Assembly: GCA_947501215.1 (NCBI GenBank)
Contig: CANMUS010000006.1
Location: 92,303-156,302 of the forward strand
DNA from: an uncultured Erythrobacter sp.
Lineage (GTDB): Bacteria; Pseudomonadota; Alphaproteobacteria; Sphingomonadales; Sphingomonadaceae
Length of the DNA stretch: 64,000 bases
Direction: 5' to 3'
Below are positions 1 through 10,407 of the stretch, one piece after another. Each line of letters starts with the position of its first letter. Position 1 is the stretch's first letter. The position numbers and the translations under genes were made by a program. The notes under the pieces are model-generated. The model ran no database searches, was not told the origin of the DNA, and saw only the letters and a list, made by a program, of their open reading frames with translations.

Positions 1-2600
1 TCTACTACACCCGCAACGTCACCGGCGGCCCGATCTTCGAATATGCGCAGGATTCGACGCAAGGGACCTTCGCCATCGAGCGTTACGACCTCGCCACCAC
101 CGAAGTAACGACTGCGGCCAGCGGGTATGGCGGGGCCGTGCGCCCGACGCCGTCGCCCGACGGCACATCGCTGGCATTCATCCGGCGCGAAAAGGATACG
201 ACCGAGCTGTGGGTGAAGAACCTCACCACCGGCGTCGAGCGGATGATCTACGGCGATCTCGATCTCGATATGCAGGAGACCTGGGCGGTCTATGGCTTCT
301 ATCCGCGCATGGACTGGACGCCTGATGGCAGCGCGATCGTCGCCTGGGCCGGCGGCAAAATCCGCCGCATCGCCGCCGATGGCAGCGGCGCGAGCGTGAT
401 CCCGTTCCGGATCGACGACACGCGCGGCGTTGCCGATGCGCCCCATCCTGTAATCCCGGTGGGCGAGGACAGCTTCACGGCGAAAATCCCTCGTTTCGCC
501 AGCGTCAGCCCCGACGGCCGCACGGTCGTCTTCGAAAGCCTCGGCAAGCTTTACACCAAGCCGCTTGGCGGCGGCGAGCCTCAGCGCTTCCTGTCGGATG
601 GGGGCGAGGCGCTCGAGCTGTGGCCGAGCTGGTCGCGCGACGGCCGACGGATCGTGTTCGTGCGCTGGACCGACGATGGGCTGGGGCAGGTCATGACCGC
701 AGATGCGAATGGTCGGAACGTACGGGCGGTTACCCGGACCCCCGGCCACTATGCGCAGCCGCAGTTCTCGCCCGATGGCGATACCATCGTGTTCGAAAAA
801 CGTTCGGGCGGGTATCTGACGTCGCCGGAATACTCGGAGAACGAAGGCGTATATTCGGTCTCCGCGAATGGCGGAACGCCTGTACTGGTTGCGCGCGACA
901 CGACCGATCCGCAGTTCGGCGCCGATGACGACCGCCTGTTCATGCTCGGGCGGTCGGGCGGCAAGCTCCAGCTGCTATCCGCTACGCTTGCCGGGGACCG
1001 CCGCCAGGTTCATGCCGAAGGCGAGCTCGTCAGCGGATACAGCGTCAGCCCGCGCGGCGACATGCTGGCATTCCGCGAGAATTACGAGGTCTTTGTCACG
1101 CCGCTCCTGCCGGGCGGTCAGGCGGTGACACTTGGCGAGAAGGCCAGTTCGCTGCCGGTGACGCGCGCCAGCAAGGACGGGGCGGACTACATCGGCTGGA
1201 CCGATGGCGGCAGCACGCTGACCTGGTCGATGGGGCCGACGCTCTATCGCGCTCCGACCTCGGCGATGTTCTCCAATGCGCCGCTGGCCAAGGACGCGCC
1301 GAAATTCACGCCGCCTGCCAGCGGAATCTCGCTCGCCCGGACAATCCGCGCCGACAAGCCGACCGGCGTGGTTGCCCTGACCGGCGCGCGCATCCTGACC
1401 ATGACCGGCGACGGCGCAGGCGCGATCGAGAATGGTACGATCGTGATCCGCGGCGACCGGATCTCTGCAGTGGGCGCGGCGGATGCCGTGGCCGTTCCGG
1501 CAGGCGCGACTGTGATCGACGCAGCGGGTAAGACGATCATGCCCGGCCTCGTCGATGCCCATGCCCACGGGCCGCAGGGCGTGGCCGATCTCATCCCGCA
1601 ACAGAACTGGTCGCTGGTGCAGAACCTCGCATTGGGCACAACCACGCTCCACGATCCGTCGTCGCGCGCCAGCATGATCTTCGCAGCGTCGGAACGGCAG
1701 CGGGCGGGCAGCTTGCTGGCTCCGCGCATCTTCTCGACCGGGGAAATCATCTACGGCGCCAAGGCACCTTCGGTCTATGCCCGCATCGACGGATACGAGG
1801 ACGCGCTGGCACACGTGCGCCGGATCAAGGCGCAAGGCGGCGTCTCGGTGAAGAACTACAACCAGCCGCGGCGCGAACAACGCCAGCAGGTGGTCGCCGC
1901 CGCGATGGCCGAGGATATGCTCGTGGTCGCCGAGGGCGGATCGTTGTTCGGCATGGATATGAACCTGATCGCCGACGGCAATTCGACCGTGGAGCACAAC
2001 GTCCCGGTCGAATATTTCTACGAAGACGTCCTGCAGTTCTGGGGCGGCTCGCAGACCAACAACACGCCGACGCTGGTGGTCACTTATGGCGGGCTTGCGG
2101 GCGACCCGTACTGGCGGCAGGCGACCGATGTGTTCGACAACCCGCTGCTCGTCCATACTCCGCCGCGCCAGCTGATCGCGCAGACCGCGCGGCGCGTCAC
2201 TGCTCCGGAATGGGCCTTCGTCGACGACGATGCGGCGCGCGAAACGAAGAAGCTGGCCGAACGGGGCGTGAAAATCAGCATCGGTGCGCATGGCCAGCAG
2301 GCCGGCATCGCCGCGCATTGGGAGCTGTGGAGCTTCGTGCGCGGCGGAATGACTCCGATCGAGGCGCTGCGGGCCGGCACGATCTGGTCGGCCCAGTCGC
2401 TCGGCATGGAGCGCGATATCGGCAGCCTTGAGGTCGGCAAGCTGGCCGACCTGCTGGTCCTGTCCGCCGACCCGAGCGTGGACATCCGCAACTCGGACGA
2501 CATCGAGCGCGTGATGCTGGGCGGCAGGCTCTACGATGCGCGCACGATGAACGAAGTGGAGACGGGTTCGGAAACCCGCCGACCCTACTGGTGGGAGTGA
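1..2600 (+). CDS. TolB-type beta-propeller / amidohydrolase fusion protein (5' truncated)
   Basis: The reading frame is open from position 3, so the N-terminus lies left of the window; about 865 residues are visible. The first half carries repeated WD40-like/PD40 blades with SPDG-type turns ([34 protein letters not shown]), as in TolB propellers. From about nt 1340 an amidohydrolase fold follows: LTGARILTM, then [12 protein letters not shown] with the HxH metal pair (near nt 1555), SVKNYN with a candidate metal-bridging Lys, VEHNVP, and SIGAHGQ near the end. This architecture is common in secreted or periplasmic imidazolonepropionase-like amidohydrolases of Sphingomonadales and Xanthomonadales, proposed to act on dipeptides or related amides. 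Substrate and signal peptide cannot be read here. It converges with the chemoreceptor gene to the right. Confidence 0.88.
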   Translation, partial: YYTRNVTGGPIFEYAQDSTQGTFAIERYDLATTEVTTAASGYGGAVRPTPSPDGTSLAFIRREKDTTELWVKNLTTGVERMIYGDLDLDMQETWAVYGFYPRMDWTPDGSAIVAWAGGKIRRIAADGSGASVIPFRIDDTRGVADAPHPVIPVGEDSFTAKIPRFASVSPDGRTVVFESLGKLYTKPLGGGEPQRFLSDGGEALELWPSWSRDGRRIVFVRWTDDGLGQVMTADANGRNVRAVTRTPGHYAQPQFSPDGDTIVFEKRSGGYLTSPEYSENEGVYSVSANGGTPVLVARDTTDPQFGADDDRLFMLGRSGGKLQLLSATLAGDRRQVHAEGELVSGYSVSPRGDMLAFRENYEVFVTPLLPGGQAVTLGEKASSLPVTRASKDGADYIGWTDGGSTLTWSMGPTLYRAPTSAMFSNAPLAKDAPKFTPPASGISLARTIRADKPTGVVALTGARILTMTGDGAGAIENGTIVIRGDRISAVGAADAVAVPAGATVIDAAGKTIMPGLVDAHAHGPQGVADLIPQQNWSLVQNLALGTTTLHDPSSRASMIFAASERQRAGSLLAPRIFSTGEIIYGAKAPSVYARIDGYEDALAHVRRIKAQGGVSVKNYNQPRREQRQQVVAAAMAEDMLVVAEGGSLFGMDMNLIADGNSTVEHNVPVEYFYEDVLQFWGGSQTNNTPTLVVTYGGLAGDPYWRQATDVFDNPLLVHTPPRQLIAQTARRVTAPEWAFVDDDAARETKKLAERGVKISIGAHGQQAGIAAHWELWSFVRGGMTPIEALRAGTIWSAQSLGMERDIGSLEVGKLADLLVLSADPSVDIRNSDDIERVMLGGRLYDARTMNEVETGSETRRPYWWE

Positions 2601-2610
2601 CGTGATCACT

Positions 2611-2641
2611 GCGGGCGATGCGCCGTCTGCGCGTCGCCTGC
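2611..2641. terminator. Hairpin between convergent genes
   Basis: A 13-bp stem (2611-2623 with 2629-2641, two G-T wobbles) closes a 5-nt loop. It lies between the stop of the amidohydrolase and the stop of the leftward chemoreceptor. There is no T-tract, so it is at best a bidirectional or Rho-assisted terminator. It is called from structure and position only. Confidence 0.5.
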
Positions 2642-2655
2642 GGTAAGCGGATCGC

Positions 2656-3999
2656 TTAGCTTGCGCGGACCTCGGCAGTGAAGGCCTGCATCTTCGCGCG
2701 CAGGGCTTCGGCCTGCAGTTCGAGTTCTTCCGCCGATGTCAGCACCTGGCTGGCGGCAGCCCCTGCCGAAAGTGACGTCTCGCGAACCTGCGTGATGCTG
2801 CCCGAAACCTCTTCGGTCGAGCGGGCGGCAAGGTCGATACTGCGGGCGAGGTCCTGTCCGGCAACCGATTGCTGGTCGACGGCACTGGCGATGGACACGG
2901 CCGTGGTTTCGAGTTCGCGGATCTGGTCGACGATCGAACGCAGCGCGCCGACGCTGGCACCGGTCGAATTCTGCATGTCCCGGATCTGGTCGGCAATTTC
3001 CTCGGTCGCTCGACTGGTCTGCGACGCGAGTTCCTTCACCTCGCTGGCGACGACTGCAAAACCGCGCCCTGCCTCTCCGCCTCGTGCCGCTTCGATCGAA
3101 GCGTTGAGCGCGAGCAGGTTCGTGCGTTTGGCGATCGACTGAATCAGCTCCACGATCGCGCCGACCTGATTGGCCGAAGTGGCGAGGGCCGAAATCGTGT
3201 CGTCCGCGCCGGTAGCGGTCTCGGTCGCCTTGCGTGCCAGATCGGCCGAATGCGCCGCCTGTCGGCTGATTTCGCCGATCGACATGGCGAATTCGTCGGA
3301 CGCCGCCGCAGCCGCGGTCGCGCCGTTGGATGCCTGCTCCATCGAATAGATGACCTGTTCGGCCTGCCCGGTCGCCTGGTTGGCGGTAGACGCCATGCCT
3401 TGCGCCGTCGTCTTGAGCTGGCTCGATGCCGCTGCGACACCGCCGGCGATCTCGCCGACGCTGGAGTCGAGGTTGGCAGCCAGCTGGAGTAACTCGGCCT
3501 TGCGGGCCTTCTCCGAGTTCTGCTTCTTTGCGAAGAGCTCGTCGAGCTTGTGGCCGGACTTGGTGAAAACGTGCAGTGCGCGCGCGAGGTCTCCGATTTC
3601 ATCGACCCGATCGGTACCGATCAGCTCAATGTCGCGGGCACCCGCTGCGAGGCGAGTCATTTCCCGGCTGATGTGCGAATAGGGCGCAATCACCCGTTTG
3701 CGCATGAATTGCAGGGCGATCAGGCTGACAGGCACGCTGAAGCCGACAATACCGAGTATTGCGATCAGGGCCAGTCGGCTGCTCGCGGGTGAAATAAGCC
3801 CCCAGGCGGCCAGGGTTCCGATGACCGCAAGACCGCCAACCGACATAAGGGAGGCCAGCACCGCCTTGTCGTCGAGCGACTTGCCCATGAACCACGCGCC
3901 GACGCCGCTGACTTCATCATCCCGCACGCCGGTACCTACTTCAACGTCGGCGATCTCGCGGATGAGATCGTGTTCCAGGAAATTCGTCGGCGCGTTCAT
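2656..3999 (-). CDS. Methyl-accepting chemotaxis protein without a periplasmic sensor domain
   Basis: A 447-residue chemoreceptor. Two hydrophobic helices at about residues 47-68 and 75-97 are separated by only a few residues, so there is essentially no periplasmic domain. A HAMP-like segment follows (about 97-150) and then a long coiled-coil signalling domain with the conserved hairpin tip [20 protein letters not shown] and [15 protein letters not shown]. No CheR-docking pentapeptide is present at the C-terminus (it ends TAEVRAS). It is the last gene of the leftward che cluster, 186 nt after the other receptor gene. The signal may be intracellular, membrane-borne or received through the partner receptor (inference). 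The N-terminal segment before TM1 ([13 protein letters not shown]) resembles that of the neighbour ([13 protein letters not shown]), suggesting an old duplication. Confidence 0.92.
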   Translation of the reverse strand: MNAPTNFLEHDLIREIADVEVGTGVRDDEVSGVGAWFMGKSLDDKAVLASLMSVGGLAVIGTLAAWGLISPASSRLALIAILGIVGFSVPVSLIALQFMRKRVIAPYSHISREMTRLAAGARDIELIGTDRVDEIGDLARALHVFTKSGHKLDELFAKKQNSEKARKAELLQLAANLDSSVGEIAGGVAAASSQLKTTAQGMASTANQATGQAEQVIYSMEQASNGATAAAAASDEFAMSIGEISRQAAHSADLARKATETATGADDTISALATSANQVGAIVELIQSIAKRTNLLALNASIEAARGGEAGRGFAVVASEVKELASQTSRATEEIADQIRDMQNSTGASVGALRSIVDQIRELETTAVSIASAVDQQSVAGQDLARSIDLAARSTEEVSGSITQVRETSLSAGAAASQVLTSAEELELQAEALRAKMQAFTAEVRAS

Positions 4000-4185
4000 G
4001 CGTCACTCCCATTAAGCTGTTGCTAACTGTAAGACAGGAGCGCTTGCGAAATGGTTAAGCGGTGAGAATTCGGTCTCGATCGCGTGGCGCCGTGATCAAG
4101 GCGATTGGTGCGCAAGACCGGCGATTTGTTTTCAAAAGCTGCGACGGTCGCGTCGGCAGCAACGCAGATCGGAGGCTCTTTCCGG

Positions 4186-5979
4186 TCACCCCTGACGGAC
4201 TTGCCCGAGGAATGTGGCGACCTGCTGGCGTAGCTCGGCCGCCTGCTGTTCCAGATCGTTCGCCGAACTCAACACCTGGCTTGCTGCGGCTCCGGTCTCC
4301 AGCGAGGTCTCGCGGACCTGCGAAACATGGCGGGACACATCATCGCTGGCGCGCGCCGCCATGTCGATGCTGCGCGCGAGATCGCGGCCGGCCACCGACT
4401 GCTGATCGACTGCGCTGGCGATCGAAGTCGCCGTCGTTTCAATCTCGCTGATCTGGCGCGCAACGGCGCGTAGAGCGCTGACGCTGGCACCGGTGGAGTC
4501 CTGCATGGCGCGGATCTGGGCGGCCACGTCGTCGGTGGCGCGGCTGGTCTGCGCCGCAAGTTCCTTTACTTCGCTGGCGACGACCGCGAAACCGCGGCCC
4601 GCCTCCCCGCCACGCGCCGCCTCGATCGAGGCGTTGAGAGCAAGGAGATTGGTGCGCTTGGCGATGGACTGGATCAGTTCGACGATCGCGCCGACCTCGT
4701 CGGCTGAAGTCGACAGCGCGGAAATGGTGTCGTCCGCACCCTTCGCGGTGTCGTTGGCCTGGCGTGCAAGTTCGGCCGAATGCGATGCCTGCCTGCTGAT
4801 CTCGCCGATCGACATTGCGAATTCGTCGGATGCGGCAGCCGCCGCCGTTGCTCCGGTCGAAGCCTCGGCGATGTGGCGCGCCGCCTCGCCTGCTTCCTGC
4901 GATGTGCGGTGGGCGGTTTCGCTCATCGCTCCTGCCGTGCGCTGGAGCTGGCTTGAGGCACTCGCCACGCCGCCGACGACCTTGCCGACAGTCGTTTCGA
5001 AACGATCCGCGACGCGCTGCATCTCCTTGCCGCGCTCCGCGCGCAGAGCTGCGCGTTCCTCGGATAGTTGCTCGAATTCCTGCGCGGACTGCGCAAATAC
5101 CTCGAAAGATCGCGCAAGGTCGCCGATCTCGTCGGGGCGGCCTGTGCCTGGGATGTGCATGCCCTTTTCACCCGCCGCGAGGCGCGTCGCAACATCGCTG
5201 ATCCTGCCGAGTGAGCGCGAGAGATCACCGCCGATGTAGCGGTTGCTGAACAGCACCAGCACTGCGCCGCCTGCGCACATCACGAAGAACAGGGCAAAGA
5301 GCATGACGATGCCGGATCGGGCTTTGTCATCTTCGGCTTCGCCCACCGCGACCAGTTCGTCGCGCAGGTCGCGGGCCGCTGCTATGATATCGTCACCTTC
5401 GACGAAGACGCTGTCGGAGAACGCTAGCCATTGCTCCTGGGAACCGCGCGAATTGCTGGCAGCGGCAACGCGCGAGGCGAGGGCGGCGAGCGAAGCATTG
5501 AGTTCGTCGATCACGGGGATGGTCGTCGGAGCTATCTCGTTCGCGTGCGACTCGATCTCGCGAAGCGTCCTATCGGCTTGCCGCAGCGAGTCCTGCGCTG
5601 CGGCCAGATCCTCCGGATTTCCCGTGACCGCATAGTGCTGGACGAACAGGCGAGCGTCTCCGATTTCCGCCACCATCTGGGCGGAATCGTAGGTTGCCTC
5701 GGAGATTTCGATCCGTTCTTGGCGCAGTTCCACTGCGTACCAGCCCCCTCCGAGGATCGAGAGGAGAATAAGCGCCACGGCAGCGATGTTGATCCAGGCG
5801 ATGGCATCGAGTTTCTGACCGACGGTCTTCGAATACATCCAGCCCCTGATGCCGCGCACTTGTTGTTCGACGTCGGTGGATTCGAAAGTGGCAGGCTCTA
5901 GCTTTTCGCCGAAAACCTCTTCGGGCATAACCTCGTATTCGGCGACGAAGTCGCCGCTCGCTTCGGAAAGAGCGTTCAT
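4186..5979 (-). CDS. Methyl-accepting chemotaxis protein with helical periplasmic domain
   Basis: A 597-residue receptor. TM1 is at about residues 62-83. A periplasmic all-helical region of roughly 130 residues follows ([19 protein letters not shown] onward, CHASE3/four-helix-bundle-like), then TM2 (about 220-245, [19 protein letters not shown]), HAMP, and the MCP signalling domain with the same hairpin tip as its neighbour ([20 protein letters not shown]). The start codon overlaps the stop of the upstream GGDEF-EAL gene by ATGA, so the two are translationally coupled. The receptors share a near-identical cytoplasmic tip and probably sit in one array with CheA and CheW of this cluster. The ligand is unknown. 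Confidence 0.92.
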   Translation of the reverse strand: MNALSEASGDFVAEYEVMPEEVFGEKLEPATFESTDVEQQVRGIRGWMYSKTVGQKLDAIAWINIAAVALILLSILGGGWYAVELRQERIEISEATYDSAQMVAEIGDARLFVQHYAVTGNPEDLAAAQDSLRQADRTLREIESHANEIAPTTIPVIDELNASLAALASRVAAASNSRGSQEQWLAFSDSVFVEGDDIIAAARDLRDELVAVGEAEDDKARSGIVMLFALFFVMCAGGAVLVLFSNRYIGGDLSRSLGRISDVATRLAAGEKGMHIPGTGRPDEIGDLARSFEVFAQSAQEFEQLSEERAALRAERGKEMQRVADRFETTVGKVVGGVASASSQLQRTAGAMSETAHRTSQEAGEAARHIAEASTGATAAAAASDEFAMSIGEISRQASHSAELARQANDTAKGADDTISALSTSADEVGAIVELIQSIAKRTNLLALNASIEAARGGEAGRGFAVVASEVKELAAQTSRATDDVAAQIRAMQDSTGASVSALRAVARQISEIETTATSIASAVDQQSVAGRDLARSIDMAARASDDVSRHVSQVRETSLETGAAASQVLSSANDLEQQAAELRQQVATFLGQVRQG

Positions 5980-7562
5980 GCTACTTTTTTACCCTTGGGA
6001 GTTTCTGCGACCATGGATTGGACTGGCTGGCCGAGATGCTGCCCGATTTCACCGGCCGGCATCGCCTTGAAGTAGAGCCAGCCCTGGATCTGGTCGCAGC
6101 CGGCAGCGCGGACCATGTCAGCCTGTTCCTGCGTTTCGACGCCCTCGGCCGTGACGCCCATTTTCATGGCCCGTGCGACCGTGATGCTGGACAGCATCAT
6201 CGCGCGGCTGCCGTCGTCCTCGCCGGCCTGCACGACGAGGCTGCGATCGAGTTTCAGCTTCTCGAAGCGGAACTGGCGCAGGAAGCCGATCGAGGCATAG
6301 CCGGTCCCGAAATCGTCGAGGGCGATGCGCACGCCGAACCCCCGGATGAGCGCAAGGCTGCGTTCGGCAACGACCGGATCGAGCACCAGACAAGTTTCTG
6401 TGATCTCGAGTTCGAGCCGTTCGGCATCGAAGCCGGTTTCCTCGAGGATATGGCCGAGCTGGACCGGGAATTCGGGATTGCGAAGCTGCGCCGCGCTGAT
6501 GTTGACCGACAAGGTGATGTCGTCCCAGGCCAACGCATCGATGCAGGCCTGCCGCAGGACCCATAGGCCGATCGCGTTAATCAGCCCGCTTTCCTCGGCC
6601 ACCGGAATGAAGACATTCGGGCCGATAGGCTTGTCGTCGGGACGCTCCCAGCGCAGCAGGCACTCGACCGCAACGACCATGCGCGTGGTACTGTCCACCA
6701 GCGGCTGGTAATTCAGGCGAAACTCGTCACGCGCCAGAGCTAGGCGCAATTCGTCGTCGAGTTCCTTGATCTGCTCGCGGCTCTTGTCGAAGGCCGGATT
6801 GAACCAGGTGCAGCGCATCTTGCCGCCACGTTTGGAGGCATACATGGCCACATCGGCGCGGCGCAGCAATTCGGAGGAACTGACGGTATCCCCGGCATTG
6901 CAGCGTGCCAGGCCGATGCTGGCACCAAGGGTCAGGCGGCGATCGTCGACATTGACGGGCTTGGCCAGTCGCTCGACGATCCGGCGGCACAGCCCTTCGA
7001 GCAAGGTGCCCGCGAGGGGACCTGCGGCCATGACGGCGTATTCGTCCCCGCCGAGCCGATAGATCGTCGCCTCGCCTTCGGTCATCTCCACGAAGATGCG
7101 CGAACATTCGCGAATCGCTGCATCGCCGACGAAATGACCATAGTGATCGTTGACGAGTTTGAACCCGTCGAGATCGACAAGGGCGAGGGCGACCTCTTCG
7201 CCGCTCAGCGCCTTGCGCTGCATATCGCGGTGAAGCGCGCGGCGATTGGGCAGGCCGGTCAAGCTGTCGCTCATGCTCAAGATTTCCGCCCGGCGCAGGT
7301 GGCGGATGCCCGAATAAGCGAGCAAGCCGACCGCAGCAGCGAAAATAACGGTGCCGGTCGCCAGGATGGCCATGGGCTGGCCGATGCCGAGCCGACTGCT
7401 CGCCATGGTGAGCGCAAAAGTCGTCAGGAAGATACCGGCCAGGATTACCAGTGGCCCGAAGACCATAGCCCTGTTGTCGCTGACAGCCTGATCCTGCCGA
7501 GTTTCCACCAATGCCCCCGATTGCAACCGTTCGATGTTCTGCAACATGGCGATAGCGGTCAT
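5976..7562 (-). CDS. Membrane-bound GGDEF-EAL protein (c-di-GMP turnover)
   Basis: A 528-residue protein with two N-terminal membrane helices (about 32-52 and 60-80), then a GGDEF domain with [15 protein letters not shown] and the active-site sequence [11 protein letters not shown] (GGDEY, an accepted active variant), then an EAL domain. The EAL signature reads VECLLRW, Cys replacing the usual Ala, but Glu, Leu and Arg of ExLxR are kept. Other phosphodiesterase motifs are present: [33 protein letters not shown]. Both activities are therefore plausible. The gene sits between cheR (37-nt gap) and a chemoreceptor (4-nt overlap), tying c-di-GMP to this chemosensory operon. Confidence 0.93.
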   Translation of the reverse strand: MTAIAMLQNIERLQSGALVETRQDQAVSDNRAMVFGPLVILAGIFLTTFALTMASSRLGIGQPMAILATGTVIFAAAVGLLAYSGIRHLRRAEILSMSDSLTGLPNRRALHRDMQRKALSGEEVALALVDLDGFKLVNDHYGHFVGDAAIRECSRIFVEMTEGEATIYRLGGDEYAVMAAGPLAGTLLEGLCRRIVERLAKPVNVDDRRLTLGASIGLARCNAGDTVSSSELLRRADVAMYASKRGGKMRCTWFNPAFDKSREQIKELDDELRLALARDEFRLNYQPLVDSTTRMVVAVECLLRWERPDDKPIGPNVFIPVAEESGLINAIGLWVLRQACIDALAWDDITLSVNISAAQLRNPEFPVQLGHILEETGFDAERLELEITETCLVLDPVVAERSLALIRGFGVRIALDDFGTGYASIGFLRQFRFEKLKLDRSLVVQAGEDDGSRAMMLSSITVARAMKMGVTAEGVETQEQADMVRAAGCDQIQGWLYFKAMPAGEIGQHLGQPVQSMVAETPKGKKVA

Positions 7563-7599
7563 TCGCTAAGGATTGGTGAAGCCGCGTTTACCTTGTCCG

Positions 7600-8463
7600 T
7601 CACGCGGAGGCCCGGTGCTGGAACGTGCGGGTGGCGCGAGCATGGACGGAAGTCGGCCGGTAAAGTGACGACCCCCATGGCGAAGGCTCGAACCGTTCGG
7701 TCTGGCCCACCACCGATTCTCCGGCGCCGAGCATCAGCAAACCGTCGCTGGCTGTCGCGCTGGCCAGACGGTCGAACACCGTACGGCGGATGTCCGTGTC
7801 GAAGTAGAGCAGCACGTTGCGGCATAGCACGAGATCGAATTGGCCCGGATGGGGCGGGTGGTCGAGAATGCTGTGCTGCTGGAAGCGGACCATCGAACTG
7901 ATCTTGTCGTTGGCCTGCCAGCCGCGCGGGGTTTCGGTAAAGAAGTTGAGCATTTGCGCGACGCTGATGCCACGCTGGATCTCGAACTGGGTGTAGCACC
8001 CGGTCTTCGCCGACGCGATCGCCTTGCCGGAGATATCGGTTCCAAGTATCTCGATATCCCAATCCTGCCAGCGGCCGGGCTGTTCGCAGAACAGCATCGC
8101 GAGGCTGAGCGGTTCCTGTCCCGTCGAACATCCGGCGGACCAGATACGCAAACGCTTCGATCCGGCGCGCCTGCTTGCGAGATCGCCCAGAACCTGATTT
8201 GCCAGCATCGCGAAATAGACGTGATCGCGGAAAAAATAGGTCTCGTTGTTGAGCAGAGCTTCGACGACCTTGGTCGCCAGATGGTGCTCGCCGGGACGTT
8301 CCAGCATGCAGGCCAGCTGATCGACATTGTCGAGGCCGAGTTCGCGGAACAGGCCGGCAAGCGCCGTGGAGACGCGCCAGCGCCGGTTTTCTGTCAATTG
8401 CTGTCCGGTGCGCTGTTCGAGGAGATCGGCGATTATCTTGTGGGACGCGTCGTCTACGCCCAT
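7600..8463 (-). CDS. cheR: Chemotaxis protein methyltransferase CheR
   Basis: A 287-residue SAM-dependent methyltransferase that methylates receptor glutamates. The start is taken at ATG 8463 (MGVDDASHKIIADLLEQ), overlapping the end of cheB by 10 nt. A longer in-frame extension upstream is low-complexity Arg-rich and is the shadow of cheB. Visible motifs: NETYFFRD, the SAM site LRIWSAGCSTGQEPLSLAM, EILGTDISGKAI, and FDLVLCRNVLLYFD. Length and motif order match canonical CheR. The N-terminal helical subdomain precedes NETYFFRD as usual. Confidence 0.94.
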   Translation of the reverse strand: MGVDDASHKIIADLLEQRTGQQLTENRRWRVSTALAGLFRELGLDNVDQLACMLERPGEHHLATKVVEALLNNETYFFRDHVYFAMLANQVLGDLASRRAGSKRLRIWSAGCSTGQEPLSLAMLFCEQPGRWQDWDIEILGTDISGKAIASAKTGCYTQFEIQRGISVAQMLNFFTETPRGWQANDKISSMVRFQQHSILDHPPHPGQFDLVLCRNVLLYFDTDIRRTVFDRLASATASDGLLMLGAGESVVGQTERFEPSPWGSSLYRPTSVHARATRTFQHRASA

Positions 8464-9539
8464 GCCTCGGCCCCCACGCTGGCGAGCACTTTTTCCGCGA
8501 GTTCCTCTGGCGGGCTGGCCGCGGCGACAAGGCCCATCTCGGTCACTGCGCGCGGCATGCCCCACACCGCGCAAGTCTCGGCATTCTGGGCGTAGAGCGT
8601 GCCGCCTGCCTTCGCGATCGACTGCGCGCCTTCGGTGCCGTCGCGGCCCATGCCGGACAGCAGGACTGCGGCGACTCGCCCGTCGAACGCTTCGGCGAGG
8701 GATTCGAACATCGGGTCGACGGAAGGCATGCAACCGCTCTTCACCGGATGATAGGCAAGCCCGGTGACGTAGCGCCCGCCCGACTTGCGCACGACCATGT
8801 GGCCGTGGCCCGGTGCGATGACGATTTGGCCGCGCTTCAGCTCGACGCCTTCGTCGGCGAGGACAGCAGGACGACCGGCGGCCAGTTCCATCTGCTTGGC
8901 GAAAACAGGGATGAAGCTGTCCGGAAGGTGCTGCGTGATCAGGATCGGCAGGTCGAAGTTCTTCGGGATCTTGCGCAGGAACAGGTTCAGCGCATGGATG
9001 CCGCCGGTCGATGCGCCGATCGCGACCACTTCGGGGCGCTTGCCCGATCTGACGGGCGCCGGGGCGGGGCGCGCTGGCTTGGGCGCTTCCGCATCGACGC
9101 CGGCGAGTGCGCGGATCTTGCCAAGCAGAGCTTCACGGTAGCTGTCGTTGAAGCCGCCGGGCCGCGGCTTGAGCATGGTGTCGGCTGCACCGAGCGACAG
9201 GGCCTGAACGGTGTGCTCGGCGCCGTCTGCGGTCAGCGAGGAGATGACAAGGACCTCGGCCCCGGGCGCGGCTTGCTGGATTTTCGGCAGCGCTTCGATC
9301 CCGCCCATCCCGGGCATTTCGAGATCGAGCATGATCACATCGGTTTCATGCGTGCGCAGTTCGTCGAGCCCGCGTTCGGCCGTATTGGCCGTGGCGACGA
9401 TGCAGATGTCCTTTTCCTTCTGGAGCATGCGCGTGAAGACGGTTCGCACGGTCAGCGAATCGTCCACGATCATCACCCGGACCTTGCGGCCCCCCGATGC
9501 GGCGGGATCGGCCCTCTCGCTGCGAAGCACTGCGCTCAT
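8454..9539 (-). CDS. cheB: Chemotaxis response regulator / protein-glutamate methylesterase CheB
   Basis: A 361-residue protein with an N-terminal receiver domain (MIVDDSLTVRTVF, phospho-acceptor Asp72 in MLDLEMPGMGG) and a C-terminal methylesterase. The catalytic triad is visible: Ser177 in GASTGG, His204 in TQHLPDSF, Asp300 in SGMGRDGTEG. It demethylates receptor glutamates after phosphorylation by CheA. The linker (about 145-168) is Ala/Pro-rich. It sits 11 nt after cheY and overlaps cheR. Length is canonical. Confidence 0.95.
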   Translation of the reverse strand: MSAVLRSERADPAASGGRKVRVMIVDDSLTVRTVFTRMLQKEKDICIVATANTAERGLDELRTHETDVIMLDLEMPGMGGIEALPKIQQAAPGAEVLVISSLTADGAEHTVQALSLGAADTMLKPRPGGFNDSYREALLGKIRALAGVDAEAPKPARPAPAPVRSGKRPEVVAIGASTGGIHALNLFLRKIPKNFDLPILITQHLPDSFIPVFAKQMELAAGRPAVLADEGVELKRGQIVIAPGHGHMVVRKSGGRYVTGLAYHPVKSGCMPSVDPMFESLAEAFDGRVAAVLLSGMGRDGTEGAQSIAKAGGTLYAQNAETCAVWGMPRAVTEMGLVAAASPPEELAEKVLASVGAEAWA

Positions 9540-9550
9540 TGACGGCCTCC

Positions 9551-9916
9551 TCAGGCCATGCCGACAAGCTGGAGCTTGATCTGCAGGGTCTCGTGGTCAA
9601 ACGGCTTCATCACATATTCGTCGGCGCCTGCGCTGATCGCTTCGCGGATATGCGCCACGTCGTTTTCGGTGGTGCAAAAGACGACCTTCGGCTTGTCGCC
9701 GCCGTCGCGCTGGCGCAGCTGGGTGATGAATTCGATGCCGGTCATTACCGGCATGTTCCAGTCGAGCAGGACCACGTCCGGCATCGATTCCATGCAGCGA
9801 TCGAGACCTTCCTTGCCGTTCTCGGCTTCCTCGACCTCGAAATCGAGGGTTTCGAGAATATGGCGCGATACCTTGCGGATGACGCGCGAATCATCGACGA
9901 TCAGGCAGGTTTTCAT
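9551..9916 (-). CDS. cheY: CheY-like single-domain response regulator
   Basis: A 121-residue stand-alone receiver domain. Acidic pair in LIVDDSR, phospho-acceptor Asp52 in LLDWNMPVMTG, conserved Thr in FCTTEND, and Lys in YVMKPFDHE. It has no output domain, so it acts by binding a partner when phosphorylated by CheA. It lies between cheW (56-nt gap) and cheB in the operon. No flagellar switch genes are in the window, so whether the target is a motor, the GGDEF-EAL protein, or a phosphate-sink role cannot be read. Confidence 0.93.
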   Translation of the reverse strand: MKTCLIVDDSRVIRKVSRHILETLDFEVEEAENGKEGLDRCMESMPDVVLLDWNMPVMTGIEFITQLRQRDGGDKPKVVFCTTENDVAHIREAISAGADEYVMKPFDHETLQIKLQLVGMA

Positions 9917-9972
9917 GTCATTGGACCTCGTGTGTTTCGGGCCCTTGTACCGCCCGAGGGGTAACTATTCGC

Positions 9973-10407
9973 TTAAGCGGCCTCTTCCATCGGGCCTGCT
10001 ATGAGCGAAGACGTGTCGATCAGTAGGGTGGGGCCGCTCTCGGTCTCGACCATGCCGCGGGCGGCGCGTTGCCATCCGGCGCCGAAACCGCCGGGCACGG
10101 CCACCGGCTGGCTGAGCGCTTCGCCGACATCGTAGGCGGCATCGACGAGCAGTGCGTAGAGATGGCCTTCGACCTCGACCACCGCCGCGCGCTGGTCGTC
10201 TTCTGCAACCGTCTTGTCGAGGCCAAGGGCGAGCGAACAGTCGATCACCGTCAACGCCTGGCTGCGCAGGGCCGTGAGGCCGAGAATGAAGTCCGGCGTT
10301 CCCGGGATCGGCGTAATCTCCTCGATCTCGATCACGGACTGGACATCGCTCGCCGGGATGGCCGCGTGGCGGCCTGCGACGAGGCATTGGAGCAGCAAAT
10401 CGGTCAT
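9973..10407 (-). CDS. cheW: Chemotaxis adaptor CheW
   Basis: A 144-residue CheW-domain protein (LLQCLVAGRHAAIPASDVQ, then PIPGTPDFILGLTALRSQ and LTVIDCSLALG). It couples receptors to the CheA kinase in the signalling array. The ATG start overlaps the cheA stop by 4 nt (ATGA), showing translational coupling. It has a single domain with no receiver extension. Confidence 0.9.
   Translation of the reverse strand: MTDLLLQCLVAGRHAAIPASDVQSVIEIEEITPIPGTPDFILGLTALRSQALTVIDCSLALGLDKTVAEDDQRAAVVEVEGHLYALLVDAAYDVGEALSQPVAVPGGFGAGWQRAARGMVETESGPTLLIDTSSLIAGPMEEAA

Noticed and set aside
975..2609. A 544-codon open frame on the minus strand opposite the amidohydrolase.
   Set aside because: It is Arg/His/Ala-rich, has no family motif, and mirrors a well-supported gene; GC-rich DNA gives long antisense frames.
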